Part shown: positions 1 through 11,890 of the stretch, in pieces
Layout of the letters: each line of letters starts with the position of its first letter
Position numbering within the stretch: the stretch's first letter is position 1
From: Ailurus styani
Lineage: Eukaryota > Chordata > Mammalia > Carnivora > Ailuridae
DNA: 64,000 nt
Assembly: GCA_002007465.1 (NCBI GenBank)
Contig: LNAC01001828.1
Span: 383 to 64,382 of the forward strand
Reading direction: 5' to 3'
The notes under the pieces: generated by a model
What the model was told of the DNA's origin: nothing
Databases searched by the model: none
Seen by the model: the letters and a program-made list of their open reading frames with translations, nothing else
Program-made: the position numbers and the translations under genes

Positions 1-968
1 GTGTTTTTTTTTTTTTCCCTTGGTCTCCTGGGGGAAGGGCCTGTTGCTGTGATTCTCAAGTGTCTCTGCCCGAGGCGGATTCCCACCGCCCTCGCCAGGG
101 GCCAGGCTAAGTAATCAGCTCGGGTTCGCTCTCAGGAGCTTTTGTTCCCTGAACGCTTTCCGTACCTCGTTGGAGGACGGGACTGAAAATGGCGGCTCCC
201 AGTCTCCGACCCGGAGGAGCCGAGAGCCTGGGGCCTCAGTCCTCAGCGCGCCTCAGAGAAAAGCAGTCCCTCTCGTCTCCTGGTCTCTGGCCACACTCCA
301 AGCTCACCTGGCCTGTGACCGAGCGTCTCTATCTCTGGCGCGGCCCCGTTTAGAATCTCCGAACCCGGCAGATTCCTGCAGCCGCTCCCGCACCGCTGCT
401 CCCGGAGGAGGAAGGTGAGTCTCTCCGGGTCTGCCGCCCGTGGGGTCCCCGCTCACAGATCAGTGGCCCGGCTGTGCTTCAGATCCCAGCCCAAGGTAAC
501 CCCGAGCTGAGAGACACCTCAGCTCAGCTCCGTCTCTCCCGCCGGCTTCTCTCTGATACCTGGGAGCTTGGTCGCACTCAGACACCCCTGGTCTTTTTGT
601 GTCCCTGTGGGTCCTGAGACCACACTGTCCCTGCAGGGGCTTCACCCCCCGCTTGGCCTCTGGGGCGACGTCCCTCAGTGGAGCCAACTTCTAACAGTTC
701 CGAGTCTGTGCTCCGCTGGTCGCCCCCTTGCCGGCAGCCGGCCCCTCCCCCCGGGGTCTATCTTCCTGTCGCCACAGATTCACTTCTCCGCACGTCCTAC
801 CTTCCAGAAGGCAGTCAATTTTCTGTTCCTAGAATTGCTGTTCTTCTTCTCTTCGATCTCCGGTGGAATTTGTAGGTGTTCAGAATAGTTTGATAGCTCT
901 CTGGGTGAATTCCTGGGACCTGATGATAATCGGTCTCCTACTCCTCTGCCATCTTGCCGCTCCCCCCC
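1..968 (-). mobile_element. LINE-1 5' UTR (young, CpG-rich, runs off left edge)
   Basis: Read on the minus strand, the block begins with a G-run and AGCGGCAAGATGGCAGAGG near 968 and continues to position 1. It resembles the 5' UTR of the LINE-1 copy ending near 33358 (shared text on opening with 'aggagtaggrgacc', and on 'tttgtaggtgtt' and following bases read on +), but it is far richer in CpG and less decayed. It is the internal RNA polymerase II promoter region of a LINE-1. ORF1 and ORF2 would lie beyond the left edge. The open frames seen here on + are chance frames in GC-rich sequence. The CpG retention suggests a recent insertion. Confidence 0.8.
948..956 (-). promoter_or_regulatory. YY1-type site at the LINE-1 5' end
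   Basis: The minus strand reads CAAGATGGC about 12 bases inside the LINE-1 5' end. In human LINE-1 a YY1 site of this sequence near +13 to +21 directs accurate transcription start. The equivalent bases in the other two LINE-1 copies with a 5' end here are altered (near 13090 and near 33345). Binding is inferred from the motif only. Confidence 0.55.
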
Positions 969-999
969 AAAAAAAAATTTTTTTTAAGATATACTTTTT

Positions 1000-1240
1000 C
1001 CCATTCTGGAGGTTGCCTTTTAGTTTTGTTGATTGTTTCCTTCACTGTGCAGAGCTTTTTATTTTGATTAAGTCCCAATAGTTTATTTTTGCTTTTGTTT
1101 CTCTTGCCTCAGGAGGCATGTCTAGTAAGAAGTTGCTGCAGCCAAGGTCAAAGAGGATACTGCCCACATTCTCCTCTAGGATTTTGATGGTTTCCTGTCT
1201 CACATTTAGGTCTTTCATCCATTTTCAATTTATTTTTGTG
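1000..1240 (-). mobile_element. LINE-1 ORF2 fragment (older, antisense)
   Basis: This block aligns by eye with 8583-8820 inside the large LINE-1: shared runs include GATGGTTTCCTGTCTCACAT and CTTTCATCCATTTT. It is a 3' part of ORF2 with no ORF1, 3' UTR or tail. It lies immediately upstream of the 5' end of the young copy, in the same orientation, joined through an A-run/T-run at 969-984. Confidence 0.7.
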
Positions 1241-2097
1241 TTGGAGATAGTTATTTCCTCGATAAGAGAATTCCAACTGTTACTCCTTTACCAGAATGGC
1301 TAATAAGTCATTCTATTCAATTTGTATTTGTTATACTGCATGACAGGCCATCTTTTTTTTTTTTAAGAAAAACCATATATATACTAACAGCTATTATATC
1401 TTCTAATACTATCAAAATAGTTTCTTTGACTTATATGTGAAATTACCTAGTTCTGAGAACAAAGATTATAATTTTGTGTAATAATGTGTTCTTTGGCAGA
1501 TATTTTACTCAGAAAAAGACAGCTATAAGTAATAAAATATAAAAATGAATGCATTGTACAATATAAAATTAATCTTCTGTAAAGTTTTAATACAGAAATA
1601 GAGTATATTATTGTAGCTGACTTTTTTGGTAGACTGGAAAGAAAAAAAATAAATGAAGACTCAGAAGGCAGTTACAGCCTTCTACTATAGTTTCATCATA
1701 TTCATCTTAGCTTTCTGGAAAAATAGACTTACATACAATTGTTAGTTGTCTGTGGCACCATATATGGTGCTGAGAAGTGGTATGTCACTATTTAAAGTGT
1801 CTGTCCATAGCAGTAGTCTCTAGGTTGAAAAGTCTAAGGTACACTTTTCAACCCACCTAGTAGTTCACCATTCTTCAGCACTGAAGGTAGGTGACTATTT
1901 CTTGAAACTCTTTTCCCTGAGTCATTCAACATTTGTCATTCAGTGTTCAGTCCCATAGCTCAGGCCACTATACTGATTACACCTTTACTCTTTCTACAGT
2001 CTCCTAAGATACTCATTCCTCTACCTCTGTTCTGTACACACTCATGCACACACATCACATTGATCCACTCTAGACATCACAGCACTCTAGACATCTA
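1241..2097. other. Unassigned intronic sequence
   Basis: A+T-rich single-copy-like sequence. No coding potential, splice-flanked frame or repeat that I recognise. Confidence 0.5.
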
Positions 2098-2315
2098 GAC
2101 CAGTGCCCAGTGGTCAAAAGCACAGACTCTGGACCAAAAATATTTGGATTCATATCTGCCTCCATCATTTGCAAGCATATCATATTGCTTGCTTTTCTTC
2201 ATAACATCAGGAAAATAATATCATTTACCTCGTAATATATAAGAATTAAATAAATCAGTACATATAAATAGCTTTCAATGTGCACATAATAAGTACTCTG
2301 TAAGGATTAGCTGTA
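2098..2315 (+). repeat. MIR
   Basis: The text contains 'cagtggtcaaaagcacagactctgg' style MIR head sequence, followed by the central region and a tail with 'gtgcacataataagtactctgtaagg'. This is an ancient tRNA-derived SINE, heavily diverged. Confidence 0.6.
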
Positions 2316-2329
2316 AGTTCTCTGAACAA

Positions 2330-3020
2330 TAAATCAGATCATGTCAATCCCCTCTCAGAACATTTCATTGGCTTTCTGTAACAGTGTAAATTAAAAATCC
2401 AGACAGCTCACCAGAGCCTCCAAGGCTCAGGATAACCTGGCTCCCCCTATCACTTCCTGCTTCACCTCTTGCTTACCTGGCTTTCTTTCATTTCCTATAA
2501 TATGTCATGGCTTTTTTATTCTAATTCAATATCTCATCCCCAGATTCCCCCTATTCAAAAAGCTTCTTCTTCACTCTTGTTCTGTAAAACCATAGAATAT
2601 GGATATTTAAATTGGTAGGCCATACAGTCTCTGTTGCAAGTACTCAACTCTGCTGGCCTAGTGCAAAAGCCGCTACAAACAACACACAGAAGATGAATGT
2701 GAGTATATCCCAACAAAACTTTATTTACGGAATCAGGCATTGAGCAATTGGCCAGTGGACTATAGTTTGCCTAGCCACTGTAATTCTTCACTGCCTAATT
2801 TAAATGCTATCCCTGAAAGAGAGCTTTACTGACTCCATTTTTTTTGCATTTCAGCCTTGATATTTTTTTTCATAACACCACAATGTATAATCACTTGATT
2901 TATTTATTTGTTTACTGTTCTTTATAAGACCCTCACATACACTCAATTCTAAGCATTTAGCACAGTGCCTATTGCTTAGAAGGTGCTTGATAAATACTTT
3001 TCGAATGGATAAATAAATCC
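2330..3020 (+). repeat. L2 3' region, interrupted by a hAT element
   Basis: 2330-2560 carries the L2 3' ORF text (CATTGGCTTTCTGTAACA, then ccaaggctcaggataacctggct). 2800-3020 carries the L2 3' end (GCACAGTGCCTATTGCTTAG, then 'gataaatac' and 'gaatggataaata'). The two pieces are colinear and are separated by the hAT-type element, showing which came first. Confidence 0.6.
2595..2785 (+). mobile_element. hAT/Charlie-type non-autonomous DNA transposon
   Basis: It shares the core 'ggccatacagtctctgttgcaa..tactcaactctgc', 'aaaactttattta' and 'actatagtttgcc' with copies at 17190 and 43965. This is a mammal-wide element of about 200-250 bp that I recognise as a hAT-Charlie type, without certainty of the subfamily. 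The 5' end is missing. Confidence 0.55.
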
Positions 3021-4669
3021 CATCTTATCTGACATTAAAGTCAAGAAAAACAAATCGGTAGAACAGTGCTAAAGGAGCTGTATAGATTACCAATTGCAGG
3101 AATTTATGCTTTATAAAGAATTTTTGAAATAAGCTTTATTGAAGAATGTAAAAAGTCTCCCTCTTGCAGTCCCAAACTCACAGGATCCTGGAATGTTGAT
3201 AGCCCTTATGTTTCTGCTGCCTGGGGATTGCCTAGGGATTAGAGATAAGCATGACCTCATTTTTGTTGAATATGCATGTTAGGAGAATTAGAACCGAACA
3301 GGCCATCTGGGGGATAGAGTCTTCCTCTAGCATTGTTCATTTCATAGTATACATGAGGGATATTCATTTCGTGGAGAAAATTAAGAAGTCACAGCAATCA
3401 AAGCATGCTCCATTTTAAAAAGTTCATGGTATGCTTTAGGGCTAAATATTCACAGCATGCATTTTAAAGATGCAATTAGGGGCAATGATGCACAAAATTG
3501 CATGTGCAAAGAAAATATTATTTTTAGAAATGCAATCGAAACATCCAAAGGAACTAAAAATAAAAGATTGTACTGCTCAGGTGAGAACCTGTAGCAATGT
3601 AATAAGCTCTACACATAGCAGAAGGTAGGTGTTTTCAGTGAACCCTTACAGATGTCCCAAATCCAATAACCTTCGACCTAGATGGATACAACTCATTTCC
3701 AAGACAGTCAAGATTTTAGATGATATTGTCAAATAATGTTTAGATATGAATTTTCATAATTATATGCATCTGTTTAATCTCTGATTTGTTATATTCTATA
3801 TCCCTTGCTAAAATTATATCAAAATGATAAGATTACTTTTTCTGAGACACAATTCTTGGTGAATTTAAACTTTCTAATTATTTTTATATGATACATAAAT
3901 TACAGTTATCCCCATGTTCTTGGTGATGGTCAAGTTTTTTTGAAACGGGTTCAATACTGCCCTTCTTTCAGTGTACTTCATTTGGGTATGGTGCCCCAAA
4001 TACATTTGTACTTCATTCTGTTGATTTTTAAACTATTTTTTCTATGTATTGAGCCATAAATCTAGCTTACATCATCTTCAAAGATGTATGGATTATATTT
4101 TCAATAGAAACAATTACTTTATGTGAACTGTAAAAAAAGTAAATGTGAACATTTTTACAATTTTACAAAGTTTTATCTCTAAATAAATAGAAATATAGTG
4201 AAATCATTTTGAACACAGTATGAAACAAATCTATAGAGAGAAGGAATTGTCTAATATGTATTAATATTAAGGATAAAAGGGAGAAGATCTGACCCAACTA
4301 AAGCTGAACCTTTTGGTTAAAAGTATCTTTCTGTGAAAATTATTTTTTACAGTTTACCTTCTCATAATTTTTTTAGATGATTGTAAGTAATTGTAGTTAT
4401 TGTGTGGGAGTTACTACTACTTAAAAAGTCACTTAGTCTAAGAATCATGCACATAAAATGCTGTTCTGGTAAATTAGTGGGTTTTTTCCTTCCATGTACC
4501 CTGGTGCCAAACCTGTGTTTAAATCTAGATACAAACAAGACAAATAATATATTCTTCAAGTTATATAATGGTAAACTACATGATAGTCAAAAGTACAAAG
4601 TTCATATTCATAGTGAAAGAGTAAATATTTTAAATAAAATATTTGTCAGTCAAAATTAAACTCTATTTT
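3021..4669. other. Unassigned intronic sequence
   Basis: No gene, splice-flanked frame or repeat family recognised. Open frames here are short and compositionally random. Confidence 0.45.
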
Positions 4670-4680
4670 AAAAGACTCCA

Positions 4681-4924
4681 GAAGCGCCTTGTTGGCTCAG
4701 TTGGCTAAGCATCAGGTCATGATCCTGGAATCCTGGGATCAAGTCCTGAATTGGGCTCCCTGCTCAGCGGGGAGTCTATGTCTCCCTCCCCCACTCCCCC
4801 TGCTTGTGTGCGTGTGCATGCATGTTCTGTCTCTCTCTCTCCCTCTGTCAAATAAATAAATAAGATTCCTTCTCTCCCTTTCCCTCTACGCTTCTCCCTT
4901 CCTCTCTCCTTCTCTTAAAAAAAA
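4681..4924 (+). mobile_element. CAN-SINE with 11-bp TSD
   Basis: tRNA-Lys-derived head (GGCTCAGTTGGCTAAGC), CT-rich body, AAATAAATAAATAAG tail, a second CT block and poly(A). It is flanked by AAAAGACTCCA at 4670-4680 and 4925-4935. The extra 50-nt CT-rich stretch between the AAATA tail and the final A-run is unusual for the family. Confidence 0.9.
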
Positions 4925-4935
4925 AAAAGACTCCA

Positions 4936-7639
4936 TAAAGTTGCCCCCCTATGATACAGAATCCATGTCTTATTCAGAATCCAGAACAGCATCTGTCACA
5001 TACCAAACATGCAACACATATTTGTATAAATTAATAAACATATAATTATTGCCATCAATTGTTTCAGGATTTAGAAATGAAACAACAGCTAGAAATTGAC
5101 AAGGACATAAATGATTACAGGCAGACTACAGACAAGGAGACTTGAACTGCTTTTGAAAGGGGAATAGCTAGGGAAGGGCAGTGGGAAAGAGTCAGCCGAG
5201 AGTGGGACAGTGAGAGGAGAGTTGACCTGACAGAGAAAATAAGACTTTAAAGGCACTGGAGTGTAAAATGTGGTGTTTTGTTAGCAGCACTTTGAAACAA
5301 CCGTAAAAAAATATCATGGGAGAATATGCTCAACTATTGACGAGACTTAAGAAGAATTAAGAGAGAATGATATAAATGGCAGTGTAGACAGGGTATATTG
5401 TGATAGTATGACTGCGTATTCTGATGTTTTTGCCCACTATTCTCTTTTTTCCTTCTGTCCCATATCTGGCCATGCTTGTAAGAAAACTTGGATGCTCCTT
5501 TCTTTTGAAACAGTGGGAAGTTCAAACCACACAAGCCCAACCTCACACATAGAAACCTTCATCCCAGCCCCACCAAATAACTACCACAAAAGCCAAGCCA
5601 GTCTCCTTCCCTGCTCTCTCAAGACATTTTATACCAACTTGGGAGGCCTGTCTGTTATCCCCAGAAATCCTTGTTATATGAGTAATAAACCTTTTATTAC
5701 CTCTTTGGTGTGTGTGCTATCATTAGTCTCTCCATAGGAACCAAAATTTGGGTCAGAGTCCATCCTGTTTATGCAGTGGCCACAAAAATTATATTCCAAA
5801 GTGTATTTGGATTTAGACCAGAAATTTTGTCTTTGTTCAACATAAGACAATATGAACCACTTGCTTGAAGAAAAGAATTTTTGTACTCATCTTTCATTGT
5901 ATAAAGTTGTTTTCATCCACTAGGGCACAAACCCAAATTCCACTAAGTGCACTCTCTCTTTTCACATCCCTCGCCCTCACTTCCTATGACCTCACTCTTC
6001 CCATTCCTCATTTAAAGTTGTATTTACATGATAAAATGAGTTCTTTTAACATACCAGCTATCAAGAAACTTGTCATTGATAGTCATTAATGCAGCTTTTA
6101 GACACACTTTGCAAAAGAAAACAGTTGGCCATGCTCTATGGTAAGCTGTTTAAATAATTCATAAATCATGGCCCAAAGGAAACCTAGAATGTTTTTAAAT
6201 TATATATGGCATGAACATTTCTTTTCCACTTAACCACAGTTACTCCAATATCAAAGGTTGTGCTAAAATTCAAGTGTGTGAAAACGATCACTCACTCAAA
6301 GAATATTTCGTTCACACCCCATAGAGGTCAAATATGTATGTTGCCCTTAATACTTGGAGCCATATATTTAACACTTGTCGGGGAGAGCTTACTTTTCATT
6401 TGTTTCTAGCCCCCTTTCAAAACTTTCCCCTTGAGAGAAGATAAAGTAGTTGACAGTAGGAGGCTTCAAGTGTAAGGAAAAGGCCAGAAAGCAGGGTGGA
6501 GAGAGTAGGAAGAACCTCATAGTATCAATACATTTCTTATACTTATTTTGAGTAAAATAAAAACTAGCAAGATATTTCTAACCTGCCAAAACAAAGTGAA
6601 TCTGCTCCTGGCTACAGCTTTCAAATGAAAATAAGACACTATGAGATTCCTTGCTTTAAACATCTTTTATAGCTGTACACTTTCCCCTGACTTTTCTTTA
6701 TATTGTTCCATGGGGCTTGCTATTTTATACATCACTTTTATTTTCTTTAAACCAGCAAAATCCCGGTTTGGATGCTTCGCCTTCCAGTGACCCAGCTGCC
6801 TTATCATTTTATCTAATAGTTGTAAAATTAGAAAGTTCAGACAAATCCCTTATGGCCTTGCTGAGCCCAAGGAAAGAATTTTCAGTGGATCCTGGAAATG
6901 GGAACTCTGAAAAGAAATTTTGCTGTGGGTAACTTTTAAACCAAAGGCACAATCTTTGAATGGGGATCTTGAGACTGAAATCAGTCTATAACTTAATTGT
7001 ATCAATTTTAATTTTGTATTTATATCTTGTTGTTTGTTTTTGCCAAGCCCTCGAGGCAACACTCACTCTGCCATCTCACTTTGTTTCCTAGTATATTTCC
7101 CAGAACAGAACTCCATAGGATTTATGACCCAATTTTTGCCTTTTGATTTAATCTGAAAGATATCCAACTCACATCAAGCACAGAGCTGGCAGTTAGGAAC
7201 GATAAAGCTGTCTCTCTCCTAACCCAAGGTTGCTAAAAGGTTCAGATCAAGTCTGTGTCTCACTTCCTGTGCCACAGTCTCTCTTCCTGCGTACAAATAA
7301 ATTTGATTTCTGCTGCTGTGTTTACGCTTGTTATTTAGAGAAATTTAACTACCATGATAAAATTATTTAAAAATATATCTACTAAGAGAAAGCAGTTCAA
7401 GAAATTTGTTCCCTGATAAAAGTTGGACCTGAATATGGAATATTGAAAAATTAATATTAATAATAAATAATGGACAGCATAGTAATTTTAATATGATATT
7501 GATAATAGTATGAAACCTTGTTTTCTCTATTTCTAAAAACTGCTTTGTAAATATCTCTGTTATGTGCCCTGAGTAATTATTAATAAAATGTTCTGCAGTG
7601 TATTTTGTATCATAAATGGAAAGCACTTAAATGGACGAT
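4936..7639. other. Mostly unassigned intronic sequence
   Basis: No gene is supported. 5550-5760 has an LTR-like look (AATAAACCTTTTATTACC then TTTGGTGTGTGTGCTATC) and may be the 3' part of an old LTR, but no family is recognised. 7080-7330 likewise ends with an AATAAA-type motif near 7298. The rest is A+T-rich sequence. Confidence 0.35.
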
Positions 7640-7984
7640 TTTTAATTTAAATTTTAGTTAACATACAGTGCAATATTGGTTTCTGGCATAGAATTCAGTG
7701 ATTCATCACTTAGGTATAACGACCAGTGTTCATCACAGTAAGTGCCTTTCTAATAGCCCTTCCCCCACTTACCTCCCTCCATCAACCCTCTTTGTTCTCT
7801 ATCATTAAGAGCCTCTTATAGTTTGTTTCCCTCTCTCCTTTTCCCCCCTTCCAGATGTTCATCTCTTTCTTTCTCAAAATTCTACATGTGAGTGAGATCA
7901 TATGGTATTTTTCATTCTCTGACTCACTTATTTCATTTAGCATAACACATTCTAGCTCCATCCATATCATTGCAAATGGCAAGG

Positions 7985-10900
7985 TTTCATTCTTTTTTGA
8001 TGGCTGAGTAATATTCCAGTGTATATACATCACATTTTTCTTTATCCATTCATCAGTCGATGGACATTTGGGCTCTCTGCATCATTTGGCTATTGTTGAT
8101 AATGCTGCTACAAACATCAGGGTGCATGTACCCCTTTGAATCTATATTTTTGTATTCTTTGGTAAATACCTAGTAGTACAATTGCTGTATCATAAGGTAG
8201 TTCTATTCTTAACTTTTTGAGCAAACTCCACACTGTTTTCCAGAGTGACTGCATCAGTTTGCACTCCAACCGATAGTGCAAGAGCATCCCCATCAACACC
8301 CGTTGTTTCTTGTGTTGTTGATTTTACCCATTCTGACAGATGTGAGATGGTACCTCATTGTGCTTTTGATTTGTATTTCCCTGATGATGAGTGATGTTGA
8401 GCATCTTTTTGTGTGCCTGTTAGCCAACTGCATGTCTTCTTTGGAAAAGTGTCTGTTCATATCTTCTGCCCATTTATTAACTGAATTATTTGTTTTTTGG
8501 TTGTTGAGTTTCGTAAGTTCTTTATAGATTTTGGATATTAACCCTTTATCAGATATGTCATTTACAAATAATCTTCTCCCATTCCATAGGCTGCCTTTTA
8601 GTTTCGTTGATTGTATTCATCAATGTACAGAAGCTTTTTATTTTTATGAAGTCCCAGTAGCTATTTTTTGCTTTTCTTTCCCTTGCTTCCAGCAATATGT
8701 CTAGTTAGAAGTTGCTAGGGCCAGTGTCAAACAGGTTGCTGCCTGTGTTCTCCTCTAGTATTTTGATGGTTTCCTGTCTCACATTTAGGCCTTTCATCCA
8801 TTTTGAATTTATTTTTGTGGATAGTGTAAGAAAGTGGTCTAGTATCATCCTTCTTTATGTTGCTGTCCAGTTTTCCCAACATCATTTGTTGAAGAAACTG
8901 TCTTTTTTCCATTGGATATTCTTTCCTGCTTTGTTGAAGATTAGTTGACCATATAGTTGTAGGTCCATTTCTGGATTCTCTGTTCCGTTACATTGATCTA
9001 CATGTCTTTTTTGTGTGCCAGTACCAGACTGTCTTAATGACTACAGCTTTATAATATAACCTAAAGTCTGGAATTGTGATGCCTCCATTTTTGTTTGCCT
9101 TTTTCAGTTTTGCCTTGGCTATTCAGGGTTTTTTTGTGGTTCCATACAAATTTTAGGATTGTTTGTTCTAGCTCTGTGAAAGATACTGGTGGTAGTTTGA
9201 TAAGGATTAGATTAAATGTGTAGATTGCTTTGGGTAATATAGACATTTTAACAATATTTGTTCCTCCAATCCATGAGAATGGGATGCTTTTCCATTTCTT
9301 CATGTCCTCTTCAATTTCTTTCATAAGTGTTCTATAATTTTCAGAGTACAGATCTTTTACCTCTTTAGTTAGATTTATTCCTAGGTATTTTATTGTTTTT
9401 GGTGCAATTGAAAATGGGATCAATTCCTGGATTTCTTTTTCTGCTGATTTGTTAGTAAGGTATAGAAATGCAACATATTTCTACACATTGATTATATATC
9501 CTGCAACTTTGCTGAATTCATGTATTAGATCTAGCCATTTTTTGGTGCAGTCTTTTGGATTTTCTACATAAAGTATCGTGTCTTCTGCAAATAGTGAAAG
9601 TTTGACTTCTTCCTTGCTGATTTTGATGCCTTTATTTCCTTTTTGTAGTCTGATTGCTGAGGCTAAGACTTCCAGTACTATCTTAATTAGTAATGGTGAG
9701 AGTGGACATACTTGTTTTGTTCCTGACCACAGCGGGAACATTCTCAGTATTTCTCTACTGAAGATAATATTAGCTGTGGGTCTTTCGTATATGGCCTTAT
9801 GACGTTAAGGATGTTCCATATATCCCTACTTTGTTGAGGGCTGTTATCAAGAATGGTTTTGGGATTTTGTCCAATGCTTTTTCTGCATCTACTGACAGGA
9901 TCATATGGTTCTTATCCTTTTATTAATGTGTTATATCAAGTTGATTGATTTCTGAGTATTAAACCACCCCTGCAACACAGGAATAGATCCCAGTTGATCA
10001 TGGTGAATAATGCTTTTAAAGTGCCGTTGAATTGATTTGCTAGTATTTTATTGAGAAATGTTGCATCCATGTTCATCAGGGAGATTGACCTATAATTCTC
10101 CTTTTTACTGTAGTCTGTGACTGGTTTTGGAATCAAGGTAATACTAGCCTCCTAGAATGAGTTTAGAAGTTTCCTTCCATTTCTGTTTAATGGAACAGTT
10201 TGAAAAGAATAGGTATCAGCTCTTCTTTAAATGTCTGGTAGAATTTTCCTGAATTTTGCCCCAGGACTTGTGTTTGTTGGGAGATTTTTGATTACCAATT
10301 CAATTTCTTTTTCAGTTATGGATCTGTTCAAATTTTCTGTTTCTTCCTGTTTCAGTTTTGGTAGTTTGTTAGTTTCTAGGAATTTGTCCATTTCTTCCAG
10401 ATAACCCAGTTCATTGGCATATAATTTTTCATACTATTCTCATAATTGTTTGTATCTTTGTGGTGTTGGTTGTGATCTTTCCTCTTTCATTTTTGATTTT
10501 ATCTATTTAGCCCCTTTCTCTTTTCTTTTTGATAAATCTGGCTACAGAGTTATCAATTTTATTAATTCTTTGAAAGAACCAGCTCTTAGTTTCATATATC
10601 TGTTCTACTGGTTTTGTTTTGTTTCTTTTTGCTGTTTCTATATCATTTATGTCTGCTCTAGTCTTTATTATTTCACTTTTTTTGCTGGGTTTAGTCTTTA
10701 TTTGATCTTCCTTCTCTAGTTCCCTTTGGTGTACTGCTAAGTTTTTCTTGCTTCTTGAGGAAGGCCTGTATTACAATGTGCTTCCCTCTTAGGACTGCCT
10801 TTACCATATCCCAAAGGTTTTAGACTATCATGTTTTCATTTTTATTTGCTTCCATGTACTTTTTAATTTCTTCTTTTAATTTCCTGGTTAATCTATTCAT

Positions 10901-11890
10901 TCTTTAGTAGGATGTTCCTTAACCTCCATATATTTGTGGTCCTTCCAAATTTTTTCTTGGGTCGACTTTACGTTTCATAGCATTGTGTCTGAAAATATGC
11001 ATTGTATGATCTAAGTCTTTTTGTACTTGTTGAGGGCTGATTTGTGACCCAGTATGTGATCTATTCTGGAGAGTGTTCTGTATGCACTCAAAAAGGATGT
11101 CTATTCTGCTGCTTTAGGATAAAGTGTTCTGAATATATGTTAAAGTCATGTGATCTGGTGTGTCATTCAAAGTCCTTGTTTTCCTTGTTGATCTTCTGCT
11201 TATATGATCTGTCCTTTGCTGTGAGTGGGGTGTTGAAGTTCCCTACTATTATTATATTATTATCCATGAGTTTATGTTTATTATTAATTGATTTATATAT
11301 TTGGATGCTCCCAAGTTAGGGGCATAAATATTTACAATTGTTAGATGTTCTTGATGGATAGACCCCTTAATTATATTATAATGCCCCGCTTCATCTCTTG
11401 TTAAAGTCTTTGTTTTAAAATCTAGTTTGTCTAGGGCATCTGGGTGGCTCAGTTGGTTAAGCAACTGCCTTCAGCTCAGGTCATGATGCCGGACTCCTGG
11501 AATCGAGTCCTGCATAGGGCTCCCAGCTCCGCAGGGAGTCTGTTTCTCCCTCTGTCCTTCTCCCCTCTCATGCTCTCGCTCTCTTTCTCTCTCTCTCTCA
11601 AGTAAATAAATAAAATCTTAAAAAATTTTAAAAAATAAAATGTAGTTTGTCTAACATAAGTATGGCTATTCTAGCTTTCTTTTGGCATCCATTAGCATGA
11701 TAAATCATTCTCCATCCCCTCGTTTTCAGTCAGAAGGTGTCTTCAGGTCTAAAATGGGTCTCTAACAGGCAGCATATAGATTTATCTTGTTTTTTTTTTT
11801 AATCCATTCTGATACCCTGTGTCTTTTTCTTGGAACAGTTAGTCCATTTACATTTAGAGTGATTATTAAAAGTTATGAATTTAGTGTCAT
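7985..11890 (-). pseudogene. LINE-1 ORF2 (endonuclease-reverse transcriptase) remnant
   Basis: Frames in several registers give the endonuclease (IYAPNLGA at 11252-11464), the RT entry region ([15 protein letters not shown] at 9936-10136), the RT catalytic box ([15 protein letters not shown] at 9481-9741), the RT thumb region ([16 protein letters not shown] at 9061-9423) and the C-terminal segment (7782-8299). The catalytic box of active LINE-1 is FADD. Here it reads FAED, so a catalytic aspartate is changed. A SINE interrupts the endonuclease part at 11434-11636. It cannot encode a working protein. Confidence 0.8.
11434..11636 (+). mobile_element. CAN-SINE with 17-bp TSD inside LINE-1 ORF2
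   Basis: Head GGTGGCTCAGTTGGTTAAGC, CT-rich body, AAATAAATAAAATCTT tail. TSDs of 17 bp at 11417-11433 and 11637-11653 (AAAATCTAGTTTGTCTA against AAAATGTAGTTTGTCTA, one mismatch). The interrupted host is LINE-1 sequence, so the SINE is younger. Confidence 0.9.

Noticed and set aside
170..888. Overlapping GC-rich open frames on both strands that might be a first exon of a gene
   Set aside because: The whole block matches a LINE-1 5' UTR read on the minus strand, including the characteristic CAAGATGGC start. The frames have no known domain.
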